Assembly (NCBI GenBank): GCA_940671915.1
Contig: CALNVZ010001863.1
Span: 285,244-349,243, forward strand
Length of the DNA stretch: 64,000 bases
Reading direction: 5' to 3'
Origin: Paracentrotus lividus
Taxonomy: Eukaryota > Echinodermata > Echinoidea > Camarodonta > Echinidae
In this document: positions 32,322 to 44,269 of the stretch, piece after piece
Position numbering within the stretch: the first letter of the stretch is position 1
How the letters are laid out: every line of letters begins with the position of its first letter
Notes under the pieces: generated by a model
Database searches by the model: none
What the model saw: only the letters and a program-made list of their open reading frames with translations
What the model was told of the DNA's origin: nothing
Position numbers and translations under genes: made by a program

Positions 32322-35300
32322 TGCATTGACGCTCCAGCGACAATGCTATGTTATCGTTCCATATTCCTTTTTGCATTGACGCTCTAGCGACAATGCTATG
32401 TTATCGTTCAATATTCCTTTTCCGTCTTCTTCTTCTTCTTCCACAAAAACCCATTCATTTAACACGTGAACCTTGTTATCCCTCCCCAGGTCCTATCGCT
32501 CAACCAAATTCGTTCAAACTTCATACACACATCCTCTATGATCCACTATTGATCCCCTGACATTTTATTTTCCAAAATCACTCATCCATCCGCCATTTTG
32601 TCAATTTTAGGCCATCTGAAAGCCATGTTTTCCAGCCTACATATCTATGTTGTTATAAACGCTACAGACTTCTAACACAATCCATTAAATAGTCTATGAG
32701 TTTGCCTTTCATATGTATCCACTCACTTTTCATTTAAAAAATATCTTCATATTTTAAATTAATTTCAAAAATCAACTCCGTTATGAAATAAAAAATTTTG
32801 ACTAAAAACACACAAAAATGGCTATAACTTCCTGAAATCAATTCATTTTGCTTCAAATTTTCAGGGCATGTTATTCTAATAAATGTGCACACACTCCAAA
32901 CGTTTCACGCTCCAGTAAATACGCAAAATGTAAATAGCGCCCTCTAAAGTTTCAAAATTTGGCTAAAATCCAAGGGGCTGCATCTGCGTTGTGCCTTGTT
33001 AAAACCGTACCCTTTTTTGGATTTAGGTACTTCAGACTATGTCCTTTCCAGCAATTTAAAGAAAAATACATCGATTCATTGACCAAATTGCCCAAAAATG
33101 TTGTGGAATGTAAAAAATTATCAATGCCAGGAAATCAAGTTTAACTTCCCCTAAAATTGCGAATATTCAATCTAGGGACTTGAAACTTGGCAGGCATATG
33201 TATCAATACATTTTACAACTATCTGTCAATTTTTGTAAAATTTGATGACGTCATCAAAAAGTTATGGACAAAAAATAGCGAATTTTCAATGCATTACGTT
33301 ACAAGGCATTACGACATTGTCGTTCAATATTTCCTTCTGAAATTGAAATCACAATGCCCGCATTGAAATTGCCTTTCCATTGATACCATATATGATATAG
33401 GTTGTCACAGAAAATTCTGAGTAAATCACGTTTTTGTAGGAGCCATTATACCCGCTTGCCTAATAATTGCAAATTTGACAGAACCATGTGAACGCCGGAT
33501 AGTATGGAAAGCGGAGTTTTCAAAATTGCACTGTAGTACACAAACCGTGTTCGTTTAACACACAGATCTTGTATATGTAAAGCCTATTTCCGTTTCCCAA
33601 TATATTTAAAAATATGGGCAATTCCATAGGTTGGTGGACATGAGCTTAAAAATTCAAATTCAATATTTTTTTGAATTTTTAAATACTTTTAGTCCTTCAT
33701 ACATGATAGTTTCAGGAACAAAAAATTAAAAGTTTATTTTCATCTACTTTGGAAAAAAATGGTCGAAAGTTGTGTCTTCCATTCTGTACCAAAATACAAG
33801 AAAAATACATGTAGTAAAAAATGAAATATGCCTTATAACCATTTTGTTATTGCAACATCATACCACTTTATATATTTCTGAAGTTTAGAAGAGTCAAATT
33901 AATTAAAAATACACAAGCATTTTTCAAGAAATTTGTAGTATCATTCAAGAACGATATATTGATAAGACACGCTCAGGTGATGTAACGTGAGTAAAAAAAA
34001 CTGACTTTGTTTTCTGAGAGAAAAATTCTTCCACGTTAATTGGTGGGAACTTTAAATTCTCTCTTAAACAATCATTTGACCCACGGTGATTTGATATCAA
34101 AATCATTAAAAAATCCCATTTAATATAAATTGATAAAGAAAAACTGTACCGTGAGTACCGTGTGTACGTAGTAACATCATGTAACGTGAGAACCAGTAAA
34201 ATTATGAAGTTAGGTAACATTTCCTTGTGGATGTTCAAAGTTTTAAGTCTCATGGTGATTGTGAAGTTATTTTTTTTTAATTAAAAGAAAATGAGGGTAC
34301 ACCTCTTTGATGGGACTCTTTTTTCATCAAAATATCAGTGGTATACATCACACAACAAATGAATATAGTATTTCACAATGCGAGAGTGCATTAGTAAGAC
34401 TCAAAGTTTAAGATAAACAACTTTAAAGAGTGTTCGAACAATACATTGAATGCTTAACCCAGTGAACTGTGAGGGTTTTTTTTTTTATAGTTTTTGTGGG
34501 ATTCTAGAAGCCATTAATTTTGAAATATTCAGCAAAAAATATGATTTTTCATATCTCAATATTGAAGTTAATTAATCATATTATTTCATATGTATTGGAA
34601 TTTTGATTTCAAATAGTTTTGGACGAGTTTTTTTTTTTCGGGATTTTGAGGACATTTTTGGAACGTTTCAAGATGAAAATTATTATCATCGAAAAGTATA
34701 TTTTTCAAAAAATATATTGAATTATAATATATTTAATATTCAAACATATTTAGTTATCTCAATTTTATGATCTAATCTGTAGAAGATCTAATAGGAACCT
34801 AAAAATGAAACTTTTGTTTCTATACATTTAGGTTTTTAATAATAATTTGCCGTCATAGCCATGAATTTCCAAAATGTCGCGTAGTCCCGAAATGATGCAT
34901 AATTTAGCGGTATTTTGCCAATTGCATTTTTAGCCGTATTTTTGTTATGAAACTCACATATCATACCATTTCAAATTTATATTGTTTATATCTTCAAATT
35001 AAATATGTTTCATCATTTCATACATAGTTTAGGTGCCTATATAGTCCTTCAATTAAGAGAAAAACCATGGAAACTGGTCACTTTTCTGCCCTTGCAGTGT
35101 TACGGGTTAAAGTTGATTACATTGTATACACTGTGCCATCAAACAAGCAGGAGGTAGAAGAAGGCCATCCTACACACATTATTGAATTTTAGTGACTTTT
35201 AATGTTGTTTGACATACATGGACAAATGTAAAACGTGAGTAACGTAATGTGAGTAACCACTTATCTGCCAACCCTGTAAAAACCATGTGTTTTTATTTTT

Positions 35301-36915
35301 TTAATTATATAAATTTTGTCTCGCTAATATACTTCTTTGAAATGGATTAATCAACTTCAAAGCTGGTATGGGACACTTTTAAACTGATGTCGACTTTTTC
35401 ATTTTATGGCATGTCAAATCATGTTACGCTGAGTAACCGACACATTTTTAAAGATTTGCCAGGAGCATAAAAATTTGCTCAAGTTTTGTTTATAAAAGGA
35501 TAGTCAGACATGTGTTACTTTGTTGTGATAAAAAGATGTTTAGATTCTATCATAATAATCGGAGTTACAGCTCCAAGTTGAGTAAGGTGGTCTCAAATGT
35601 AAGTGAGTAAACCGTAGGATAGCATATGCGTTTAAATTTTATGTCTTGAAATATTTTAGTAAGGCGTCAATGCACGCACTGTTCATGTCACGATTTGCAA
35701 GTTTAGTCGTCTCTTCTTATTCCATTTGCCCCCAAACCTATTCACTTACACATGATCTTGTTATCCCTCGCCAGGTCTTAATCGTCACCAATTCGTTCAA
35801 AAAACTTCTTACAACATCCCATGATCCACTTATTTCCCCTGACATTTATCATTTCCAAAACTCATATCGTACCGCATGCATATTTTGTCGATTTGGGCCA
35901 TCATGAAAGTGCATTTCAAGCGCCTACAATTCTATTCTCGCTTATAAGATGTACAGATTTTAAAAATGCATTAATAGTCTATGATTATGTACTTTCATAT
36001 GCTCCACCACTATTATCTTTTTATTTTAAACCTCTTCATTTTTTATCAATTTGGAAAATTCAACTCGTTATGACTAAAAATTGTGACTAAAAACACACAA
36101 AAAAGCTATAACTTTTTAAAATCAATTCCATTTTGCTTCAAATTTTCAGGGCATGTTATTCTAGTAAACATGCACACTCTCCACATGTTTCATGCTCCAG
36201 TAAAGACGCAAAATGCAAATAGCGACCTCTAAAGTTTTCGAAATTTTGCTAAAATCCAAGAGGCTGCATCTGCGTTGTGCTTTGTTAAAACCGTACCTTT
36301 CTTCGGACTTGGGTACTTCAGACTATGTCCTTTCCAGCAATGTAAAGAAAAATACATCGATTCATTGACCAAATTGCTAAAAAATGTTGCAGAATGTAAA
36401 ACATTATCGATACCAGAAAATCAAGTTCAACTTCCCCTAAAATCGCGAATATTCAGTCTAGGGACTCAAAACTTTAGAGGCATATGTATCAATACATTTC
36501 ACAACTTTCTGTCAATTTTTGTAAAATTTGATGACGTCATCAAAAAGTTATGGACAAAAAATAGCAAATTTACAATGCATTACGTAACAAGGCATTACGT
36601 CATTGTCGTTCAATCTTTGCATATAAAAGTGACATGACAATGACCGCAATAAAATTACCTTTCCATTGATACCATATAAAGTATAGGTTGTCATTGAAAA
36701 TTTCGAGTAAATAAAGTTTTCGTAGTAGGCACTGTACCCGCTTGCCTAATAATTGCAAATTTGACAGAGCCATGTGCACGCCGAATGATATGGAAAGCGA
36801 AGTTTTCAAAATTGCACTGTAGTACACAAAGCGTATTCGTTTTATACACAGATCTTGTATATTATGTGAAGCTTACTTCCGTTTCCCAATATATTTCAAA
36901 ATATATGCTTACATT
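32322..36915. repeat. Pair of 1.2-kb direct repeats around a 2-kb spacer
   Basis: Roughly 32420-33610 and 35700-36905 are the same sequence in the same orientation, diverged by many small indels. A shared stretch holds CTGCATCTGCGTTGTGC and GATGACGTCATCAAAAAGTT. A near-perfect 48-bp tandem duplication lies at its left edge (about 32326-32425, GACGCTC.AGCGACAATGCTA). The spacer, about 33620-35650, is AT-rich and repeats GTAACGTGAGTAA-like phrases. The frames in both copies are parallel translations of the repeat and are not conserved. Confidence 0.75.
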
Positions 36916-37079
36916 TACATAATCATTGAAATCTTTTAGTCAAGGCGTCAATGCACGCACATCGTTCATGTCAACGATTGCAGTTCTAGTTTCCACTTGT
37001 TATATACATGGCATGGGATTATTGCAGAAGTTTACGTGCTCTGTACGGGCGATGACAGTGCGCTAAATTGTCCCGGGGC

Positions 37080-37500
37080 TAGGTACGGGGCAAAAGTATT
37101 TCCTAAACGGCATTGTTACTATTGCCCCTGTGGTGGGCGACCATAATTGGAGAGATTTCTTTCTATCTTAGCTTAGGTATTCATCGTTGAAACGTTAGAA
37201 AAATTTGGCCTAAGAACATAATTTCTAAATATATAAAAATGACAGCCGGAGCTCATCCACATATTTGTCAAGAAGAAAAACAATGGGTAAAGTGAAATAT
37301 TACTTTCCTACTCAAAAAACGATTTTTCTGCTGTAAAAAGTTCCACAACCCGTTAAATCTGCTAATACTCAAACAGCATCTGGAGCGATGAAATGCGCAT
37401 GCTCTGTACAAATTTCAAGTTTGTAGCGTGTTTCTGCTAGGAATGGGAGCCCCTGTTACAATTGCCCCGTGTTACAATTGTCCCCGGTCTCCCCTACCTA
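37080..37500. repeat. Inverted arm B, partner of 25033-25400
   Basis: This is the reverse complement of arm A, ending TTGTCCCCGGTCTCCCCTAC at about 37497. The arms lie 12 kb apart and enclose the full ZU5 exon and the ZU5-UPA exon. Arm B sits only about 100 bases before the next UPA exon. Confidence 0.7.
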
Positions 37501-37602
37501 GGTTCGGTGACACGGGCGAGTTATATACCACTGTTCATGTTTCACATGCATATTGACAATTGGATTTAATTTTGCTAACTTAATTTGCTAACAAAAATAC
37601 AG

Positions 37603-37743
37603 GTCGATGTCCACATCCGTGACAAAACTGACATTACGAATAACCCCACCATCCCAGCGAAAAGCTCAGACGATGAGATATATGTCAAGAGGAAGGCTTT
37701 GACAATCACTTGCGAGCTTGGCGAAGTCAAACACGATCCACAG
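37603..37743 (+). CDS. UPA-domain exon
   Basis: The acceptor ACAAAAATACAG is preceded by T-rich sequence; the donor CAG|GTGATT follows 37743. The 47 codons read VDVHIRDKTDITNNPTIPAK, SSDDEIYVKRKALTITCELG and EVKHDPQ. Following DREW from the previous exon (phase 0 to 0), this continues the UPA domain, whose V.IRDK.DI and L.ITC pattern it fits. UPA packs on ZU5. The remaining UPA strands should be in a later exon, which I did not find before 64000. Confidence 0.8.
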
Positions 37744-38075
37744 GTGATTATTTATTCCATTGAATTTATTTAGTTTTACTGTTCATGCTGGTGATCGGGC
37801 CTCGCATTCAGAGGCGGCGGAATGAATTTGGAATTGTGAGTCACCGTGGATATTATTGGGGGAGTAACGGATCATAATTATAGTCAATTAAGCCTGGGTT
37901 ACACCAGAACCCAATAAGCTGCAAATCCATCCGAATACACTATTCGGGAGTATTCTGTTCTCCCTCCCAGAACGAGCGAAAATTCGGGAGGAATTCTAGA
38001 ACATTCATGGAGTGATTGGGCTCGTTTTCAAATGTTCAAAACCAGCCGAATACTCTCAAAAACACTCCCAAATGT

Positions 38076-38102
38076 GTCCCCGCAAAGTGAGATACCACCC
38101 GT
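38076..38102. repeat. Isolated MITE terminus
   Basis: CCCCGCAAAGTGAGATACCACCC is the inverted form of the AGGGTGGTATCTCACTT end of the elements at 14709-15050 and 47580-49050. I see no matching second end close by. Confidence 0.5.
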
Positions 38103-39460
38103 AGGGATCATTATGTGCCTTTAAGATATATAATTTATTTAGAGTGAATAAAACCATTGTCCTTCTTCAGCTAAAAATTTCCAAGCCTGTTAATTGTTCC
38201 CATCCCAGGCCACTGAATTGTTAATGAATAGGACGTGATATTTAAAAGTGCATTACAAGCGACAATGCACAACATTCGGTAGTCAAAGGGTAAAGCGGCT
38301 ACAAACAATCATTGTTGCGTCATTATTTCAATGGATTTCCGGTTTTATCTTGTGCGTTCCAGTGCACTAGAAACTTCCAGCTGTACGGAAGTTGTACACG
38401 TTTGGAAGTTTTTTTTCGTGCTGGGTATTTTTTCTCGTACGGTGCTATTGTTCGATCCTATTGTTAATTGCCGTACAACTCTAAACTCGCTTGTAGAATA
38501 CGGGCCTTAGAGTTATAGCCAATTAAAGTCAAGATTTTGCATAATTTCGGTCACACACGTGACCAAGAATGGTCCTGAAGAATATTAGGCAGAAGAGTGC
38601 GCGTTACAAATCTAAAATTATTACTATTATTATTATTATCCCGGATTAAAACGTAACGGTTACAATGGGCGGATAATACCCCCGTCACACTGAGCTCGTT
38701 CCTGGACGTAGTAAATACTTTTTACGATCTGTTTACGAACTTCATGGACAGGCTCGATCGGATTTTCAAAAAAGTGTTCTAAAAAAAAAAAAAAAAAAAT
38801 TGGGCGCCCATCTCGTTCTAATATTTAACGGGATGGCAATGTACCTGAGACGAGATGGACCTACTGCAAACGAAATTGCCGTGCTTCGATCGTTCTAAAG
38901 ATGTGCTAGGACGTCTTTAAGACTTACCATCGAGCATTGCATGTTGATTATCAGCTTGAAGTTACGAAGACGAATGAAGTCTGGCAAAAACGGGGCGGAT
39001 TTTTATAGCAGAACGGGCGCGCATTTACGTTCAGCACGCTCTAGCCACATTTATGAATCCAGAAATAAGTCTGTCAAATTTACGCATTCTTTTCAAACCA
39101 ATGACGGTTTTTCATATTTAAAAAAAAAAGTTGTGAGATTTCTATATTTGTGACAATTAATGGGTGACAATTTAACGGTTGATCTGTTCGCTTATACTAC
39201 TATCACCCTGAACGATTTCTTACCATGTCCTTGAAAAAATTGCAGAACGGGCCTAATCTATGTACAGACGGAGTGGACGTACTAGAGACCTATTTCAATC
39301 TGCTTAAGAATTTATAAGACGGTGTTGGACGCAGACGTTTCAATTTTAAAGAAAACGGCATGCATTAATCCCCGTCACACTGAAATAGTTCTCACTACGT
39401 TCGTGATGAACGGGCTCAATCTGTTAACACGCACATTGAACGTAGTACATACCTTTTATA

Positions 39461-41145
39461 CAGAGGCGGCGGAACCAGGGGGCAGGGGGGAGGGCACTGT
39501 GACCCCCAACTTTTTCATCCACCCTAAAAGTGCCCCTTTTCCTGACTAAAAAGTGCCCCTTTTATTAGCTAATAAAATGCAATTTTTATAGTAAAAAGGG
39601 GCACTTTTATTACTAAAAAGAGGCACTTTTAATACAAAAAGTGCCCCTTGTTACTCCATATGTCTCTTAAAATCAAAATTTTCGGCTCTCGCTTCGCGCT
39701 CGCGGATACTAAATAGGGTCTATAATGCACAATAAACTCCACTTTTAAGCTCATAATTTTCAACTCGAGCTTCATGATCGCGAATATTTAATAGGATATA
39801 AATTAACTCAATTTTTTTCGGCTAGCGCTTCGCGCTCGCAGATAGGGTACATGCAGGTAATATGGGCCAGCAGGTAATATGGGCCACCTGAAGCAAATCA
39901 TGTCGTGACCGTCGACCGGTGACCGGTGACCGGTGTGAGCACCATAATGTTGTTCATATGAGCTGTATACGAAAATATATCGTCGTGAGAGCATCTGATG
40001 CCGAAATTTCTCTGAGAAAATTGCTCAAAACCAACAAGGTAGGTAAAACTTACGGCATTTTCTTACCCTGATGTAAAATTTGATATTTCACAGAATGTGA
40101 TGGTGAAAGAGTGTTTGAGGGGGTAACCTCAATTGTTTTGTGTATTTAGTAAACTTATAGTTTCATATTGATCATACTAGCGTGTACAGGTCAATTTGTT
40201 TTAGTGAAGGGGTGCAATGTGGCATTGAATGCTTGCCTGACACAGCAAGATTAGTGCAGGTAATATGGTACATCCAAAATGGCGGAAATGATTCTGGTAC
40301 TTAGTATTAGGATGAGGCATCAATCTCTTTGCTACGATTTTTGGGGGCATATTCACAGTATATAATTGATATAAATAACTTATTGTAGGCCTATATTGAC
40401 TTTTATAATGAAAATAATATTTAAATAATATTAAAAAAAGAAATAATATAAAAAATACATAACAATGAAATATATAGGCAAAGGATTTACTGAAGTGTCT
40501 TATAATTTCAAATTATATCTTAAAGTTAATGATTTTCAACATTTTAAGCAAATTCCAGACATGGTAGAGTCATTGTAGTTTTTAAAACACACATTAAATA
40601 CATGTGCCCATATTACCTGCACATGCAGGTAATATGGGCACTTTGGAAATGACGTCAACATTTGAATATTGCAGACAGGGGGGTTGGTGATAATTGTTTT
40701 TCTTCACAATAAATGTTAGAGCAGTAGTTATTGATTCATAGAAACAAAGATTAGACTGTGTGTCATTTCGTAATTGTATGCAAATTAGGCAAATGAGCTT
40801 AGGGGACCCATATTACCTGCATGTACCCTACTAAATAGATTATACAATGCACAATTAACTCAAATTTTCAGCTCGCGCTTCGCGCTCGTGGATGCTAAAT
40901 ATGGTCTTTAATGAACAATTATCTCAAACTTTTCGGCTCGCGCTTCGCGCTCGCAAACCTTTTGTTTATCATTGATAAGATACAAAGCCATTAAAAATGT
41001 TTAAAGCAAAAATTTTAAGGCAATTTTTCTACGAACCCATACTTTTCTTATCAGTAAAGCCTCTAGTCTCAAGTGCCCCCTCTTTAGAAAAAGTGCCCCT
41101 TTTTCATCGTGACCCCCCACTTTCGAATTCGTTCCGCCGCCTCTG
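39461..41145. mobile_element. hAT-like non-autonomous element with 8-bp target duplication
   Basis: The termini CAGAGGCGGCGGAAC and GTTCCGCCGCCTCTG are inverted. Flanks CTTTTATA (39453-39460) and CTTTTACA (41146-41153) match at 7 of 8 positions, the 8-bp duplication expected of hAT elements. Removing it rejoins a phrase (ACGTAGTACATA..CTTTTACAATCTGTTTACGA) that is intact elsewhere in the block. The interior repeats AAAAGTGCCCCTTTT near both ends and GCTCGCGCTTCGCGCTCGC several times. No transposase. A second element (39845-40828) is nested inside. A lone copy of the terminus is at 37809. Confidence 0.8.
39845..40828. mobile_element. 984-bp element with TA duplication, nested in the hAT-like element
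   Basis: GGGTACATGCAGGTAATATG at the left and CATATTACCTGCATGTACCC at the right are exact inverted termini, with TA on both sides (39843-39844 and 40829-40830). Excision rejoins GCTCGCAGATACTAAATAGA, matching repeats of the host element such as the one at 39700. The phrase CAGGTAATATGG is also repeated internally. TA duplication suggests mariner-type transposition. Non-coding. Confidence 0.85.
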
Positions 41146-42133
41146 CTTTTACAATCTGTTTACGAACTTGGCGGACTTGCCCGAACGGAGAGAACGGAAA
41201 GGCATTCCGATTTTTTTTAAACAAAAAAATCGGACTGGCTTCGAGTTCTAAAGTCAAACGTAGTGACAACGTTCTTTAAACGGAAAGGACTTACTTTGAA
41301 CGAGAAGGACGTACTACGAACATGGTACCTAACTTTTATCACGCTTCGAATGGACACTTTTAGTTTTAGAGACAGTTTGGACGTACTAAGAACGGTATAG
41401 AGTGGAGGAGCGGTTTACTTGGTTTGAACTGAATAACAACGGATTACGGACGCGACAAAGACGAGATTGACATCACGAGGATTATTTATGAACTGCCGAG
41501 CATCGTTTTCAAGATATTATTTTGCAAAGTTACGAGTTCCAACCCGACCAAAGCACGTTGAGCAATTTTTAAAAGAACGGGCAAGGACGTTATAGAACTA
41601 CCTCTTTTTCTTGTCAAAGAGCGGTAAGGGGGTCGTCACACTGAGGTAGTTCTATAACGTATTTGCCCGTTCTTTAAAAAATGGCTAAACGGGCTCTGAT
41701 CTGCCTGGAACGCATAACTTATAATGTCCATTCCTAATACCCCCGTTACACTGAGCTCGTTTCTACTACGTCCTTGCAAATTTTGCCGAACGGGCATAGT
41801 CTGTGAAAAACTGAGTGGACGTAGTAAATACTTCTAACGATCTGTTTACGAACTTCATGGACTAGCTCGGTCGGATTTTCAAAAAAGTGTTCGAAAAAAT
41901 CGGGCGCCCATCTTGTCCTAAAATTTAACGGGGTGGCAACGTACCTGAAACCAGATGGACCTACTGCAAACGAAATTGCCGTATTTCAATCGTTCTAAAG
42001 ATGTGCTAGGACGTCTTACAAACGAGCATTGCATATTCATTATGAGCATTAGGTCTGGCAAAAACGGGCTAGGTTTTTATAGCAAAACGGGCGTGCATGT
42101 ACGTTCAGCACGTTCTAGCCTCGGATACTAGGT

Positions 42134-43594
42134 AGCTTTCTAAGGCACAGACCGAACGTCAAGCTACGACGAGGTGACGTCATATCGCCACTGCGCATGC
42201 TCAAAGGCTTTTACTCGGTTCGTCTCAAAATCCTAGGACGGGAGTCGGGCGAAATTTGCCCGATTCCACGTCGTCGCGACAACGACAACGTGAGTGGATG
42301 TTCTCCCGATTGAAAAACAACGAATACACTAATAAATGATTGAAGAGAAAGTGAAAGTAAGGATAAAAACAAAGAAATACATAAGAAATGATGGAAGAGA
42401 GATAAATAAGAAGGAAACAAAGAATACATAAGAAATAATGAAAGAGAAGTGAAAAGAAGGAAAAAACAATGAAAATAATAAGAAATAGTGAAAGAGAGAG
42501 TGAAAGAAGTATTAAAAACAAAGAAATACATACATAAGAAATGATGGAAAGAGAAGATGAAGAGAAAACAAAGAATAACATAAGAAATAATGAGAGAGAA
42601 AGTGAAAGAAGGATTAAAAACAAAGAAATACATAAGAAATGATGGAAGAGAAGATGAAAGAAGGAAAACAAAGAAATACATAAGAAATAATGAAAGAGAA
42701 GGTGAAAGAAGGATTAAAACAAAGAAATACATAAGAAATACTGAAAGAAAGTGAAGAAAGGATTAAAAACAAAGAAATACAATAAGAAATAGTGAAAAGA
42801 GAAGTGAAGAAGGATTAAAAACAAAAATACATAAGAAATGATGGAAGAGAAGATGAAAGAAGGAAAAAACAAAAGAATACATAAGAAATACTGAAAGAGA
42901 AGTAAAAGAAGGATTAAAAACAAAGAAATACATAAGAAATAGTGAAAGAGAGAGTGAAAGAAGATTAAAACAAAGAAATACATAAGAAATAATGAAGAGA
43001 AGGTGAAAGAAGGATTAAAAACAAAGAAATAATAAGAATAGTGAAAGAGAGAGTGAAAGAAGGATTAAAAACAAAGAAATACATTAGAAATGAGGGAACA
43101 GAAGATGAAAGAAGGAAAAACAATAAATACATAGAAATAATGAAAGAGAAAGTGAAAGAACGATTTAAAAACAAAGAAATACATAGAAATGAGGGAAGAG
43201 AAGATGAAGAAAGAAAAAACAAGAAATACATAAGAAATAATGAGAGAGAAAGTGAAAGAAGGATAAAACAAGAAATACATAAGAAATGATGGAAGAGAAG
43301 ATAAAAAAGAATTAAAAACAAAGTAAATACAATAGAATGATGGAAAGAAAGGGAAAGAAGGATAAAAAAAAAAAGTACATAAAGAAAAAAATAAATACAT
43401 AAGCTACTATACAAACAATAAAGTTAATTCAAAATATTGTCACCGGTCCAAACATCTTTGTTCACGTGACTATCGAAACTACCGTCGTCAAAAATACGAA
43501 AGCGCTTCTGCGAGGGAACGAACGAGGTCTGCACGACCTCGATACGCTCCAGTTAACTAGTTGTAGCTGACGTTCGGTCTGAGGTTAGAAAGCT
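42134..43594. mobile_element. Inverted-repeat element carrying a minisatellite
   Basis: AGCTTTCTAAGGCACAGACC, then GAACGTCAAGCTAC, at the left mirrors GTAGCTGACGTTC and GGTCTGAGGTTAGAAAGCT at the right. The arms are about 35 bases long, with weaker similarity inward. The interior is mostly the purine-rich array at 42345-43400. Confidence 0.75.
42345..43400. repeat. Purine-rich minisatellite, units about 50-58 bp
   Basis: There are about 19 imperfect copies of a unit with AAAGAAATACATAAGAAATG, GGAAGAGAAGATGAAAGAAG and GATTAAAAAC. The plus strand is almost wholly purine. All three minus-strand frames read as repetitive Leu/Ser/Phe-rich peptides because the repeat has few stops on that strand; these are not proteins. 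Confidence 0.9.
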
Positions 43595-44269
43595 CCGTAC
43601 TGACGCAGTAAGAACGGGAAGACCTTTCTCGAGGCCGTTTGGTCGAGGTAAGAACGAGTACCAACGGATTTTTACGGATTAAAAACGACCCAGAACTAGT
43701 TAAGTCGGGACGAAATGCATTGGAAACGAGTTGGAAAGAAATAAGAACGGGTTGCAACTAAATGGGGACGGGTTTGGATTGTTTCAGACGGGCTCTGCTT
43801 CGTGGAAACGGTCTTTTTTTTTACCTGATCTTAACTAGATACAAACGGACTGCAGACGAGGCAAAGACGTGATGGACGTATTGAGGACTGTATACGAACG
43901 TTGTTTCATCTTAATCCAGAAATAATTTGGTCAAATGTACACGTTCTTTTCAGACCAATGACCGTTTTTCATATTTTTTTTTATTTATTTATTTTTTTTG
44001 TGTGGAAAGTTGTGAGATTTCTCTAATTGTAACAATTAATGGGTTGCAATTAAACAGCCAATCTGTTCGCTTAAACTACTATCACACTGAACGATTTCTT
44101 ACCATGTTATTGAAATTATTGCAGAACGGGCTTAATCTCTGTACACACGGAGTGGACGTACTTGAGACCCATTTCAATCCGTTTAGGACTTTATAGCACT
44201 AGCTTGGACAGCAATGCGTTTTTAAAAATAACGGCATGTCACAATCCCCGTCACACTGAACTAGTTCTC

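Larger units (their letters stand above)
13737..37743 (+). other. Host gene model: DEATH-ankyrin-ZU5-UPA protein (partial)
   Basis: Nine exons on one strand have mutually compatible splice phases: 13737-14092 (in 2, out 1), 15126-15159 (1 to 2), a gap-cut exon ending 16322 (out 0), 17853-18068 (0 to 0), 20433-20599 (0 to 2), 21318-21352 (2 to 1), 22103-22336 (1 to 1), 27872-28189 (1 to 1), 29617-29840 (1 to 0); then 37603-37743 (0 to 0). DEATH domains bind other DEATH domains in signalling complexes, ankyrin repeats bind proteins, and ZU5-UPA forms a module that can restrain or cleave itself in UNC5 and PIDD1. The domain set is firm; that all exons form one transcript is inference. The start and the end of UPA were not found. 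Confidence 0.65.
38680..44265. mobile_element. Composite block of a duplicated DNA-element family (CCCCGTCACACTGA termini)
   Basis: Copies of CCCCGTCACACTGA-like sequence occur at about 38683, 39371, 41635, 41745 and 44248. The stretch 38690-39060 (with ATCTGTTTACGAACTTCATG and AAAGATGTGCTAGGACGTCT) recurs at about 41825-42115, and 39060-39400 recurs at about 43915-44270. The second copy is split by a 1.46-kb insertion (42134-43594), and a third partial copy by a hAT-like element (39461-41145). A head-to-head inverted repeat (arms around AAAGAACGGGCAA.GACGTTA) sits at about 41560-41690. No transposase was recognised. Confidence 0.7.

Noticed and set aside
38941-39153. 70-codon plus-strand frame starting MLIISLKLRRRMKSGKN
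   Set aside because: It is part of the CCCCGTCACACTGA element. The second copy of this sequence does not keep the frame open.
42211-43414. Long minus-strand frames rich in Leu, Ser and Phe that look like membrane proteins
   Set aside because: All three frames are open because the underlying minisatellite is polypurine on the plus strand. The peptides repeat with the DNA unit and frameshift freely.
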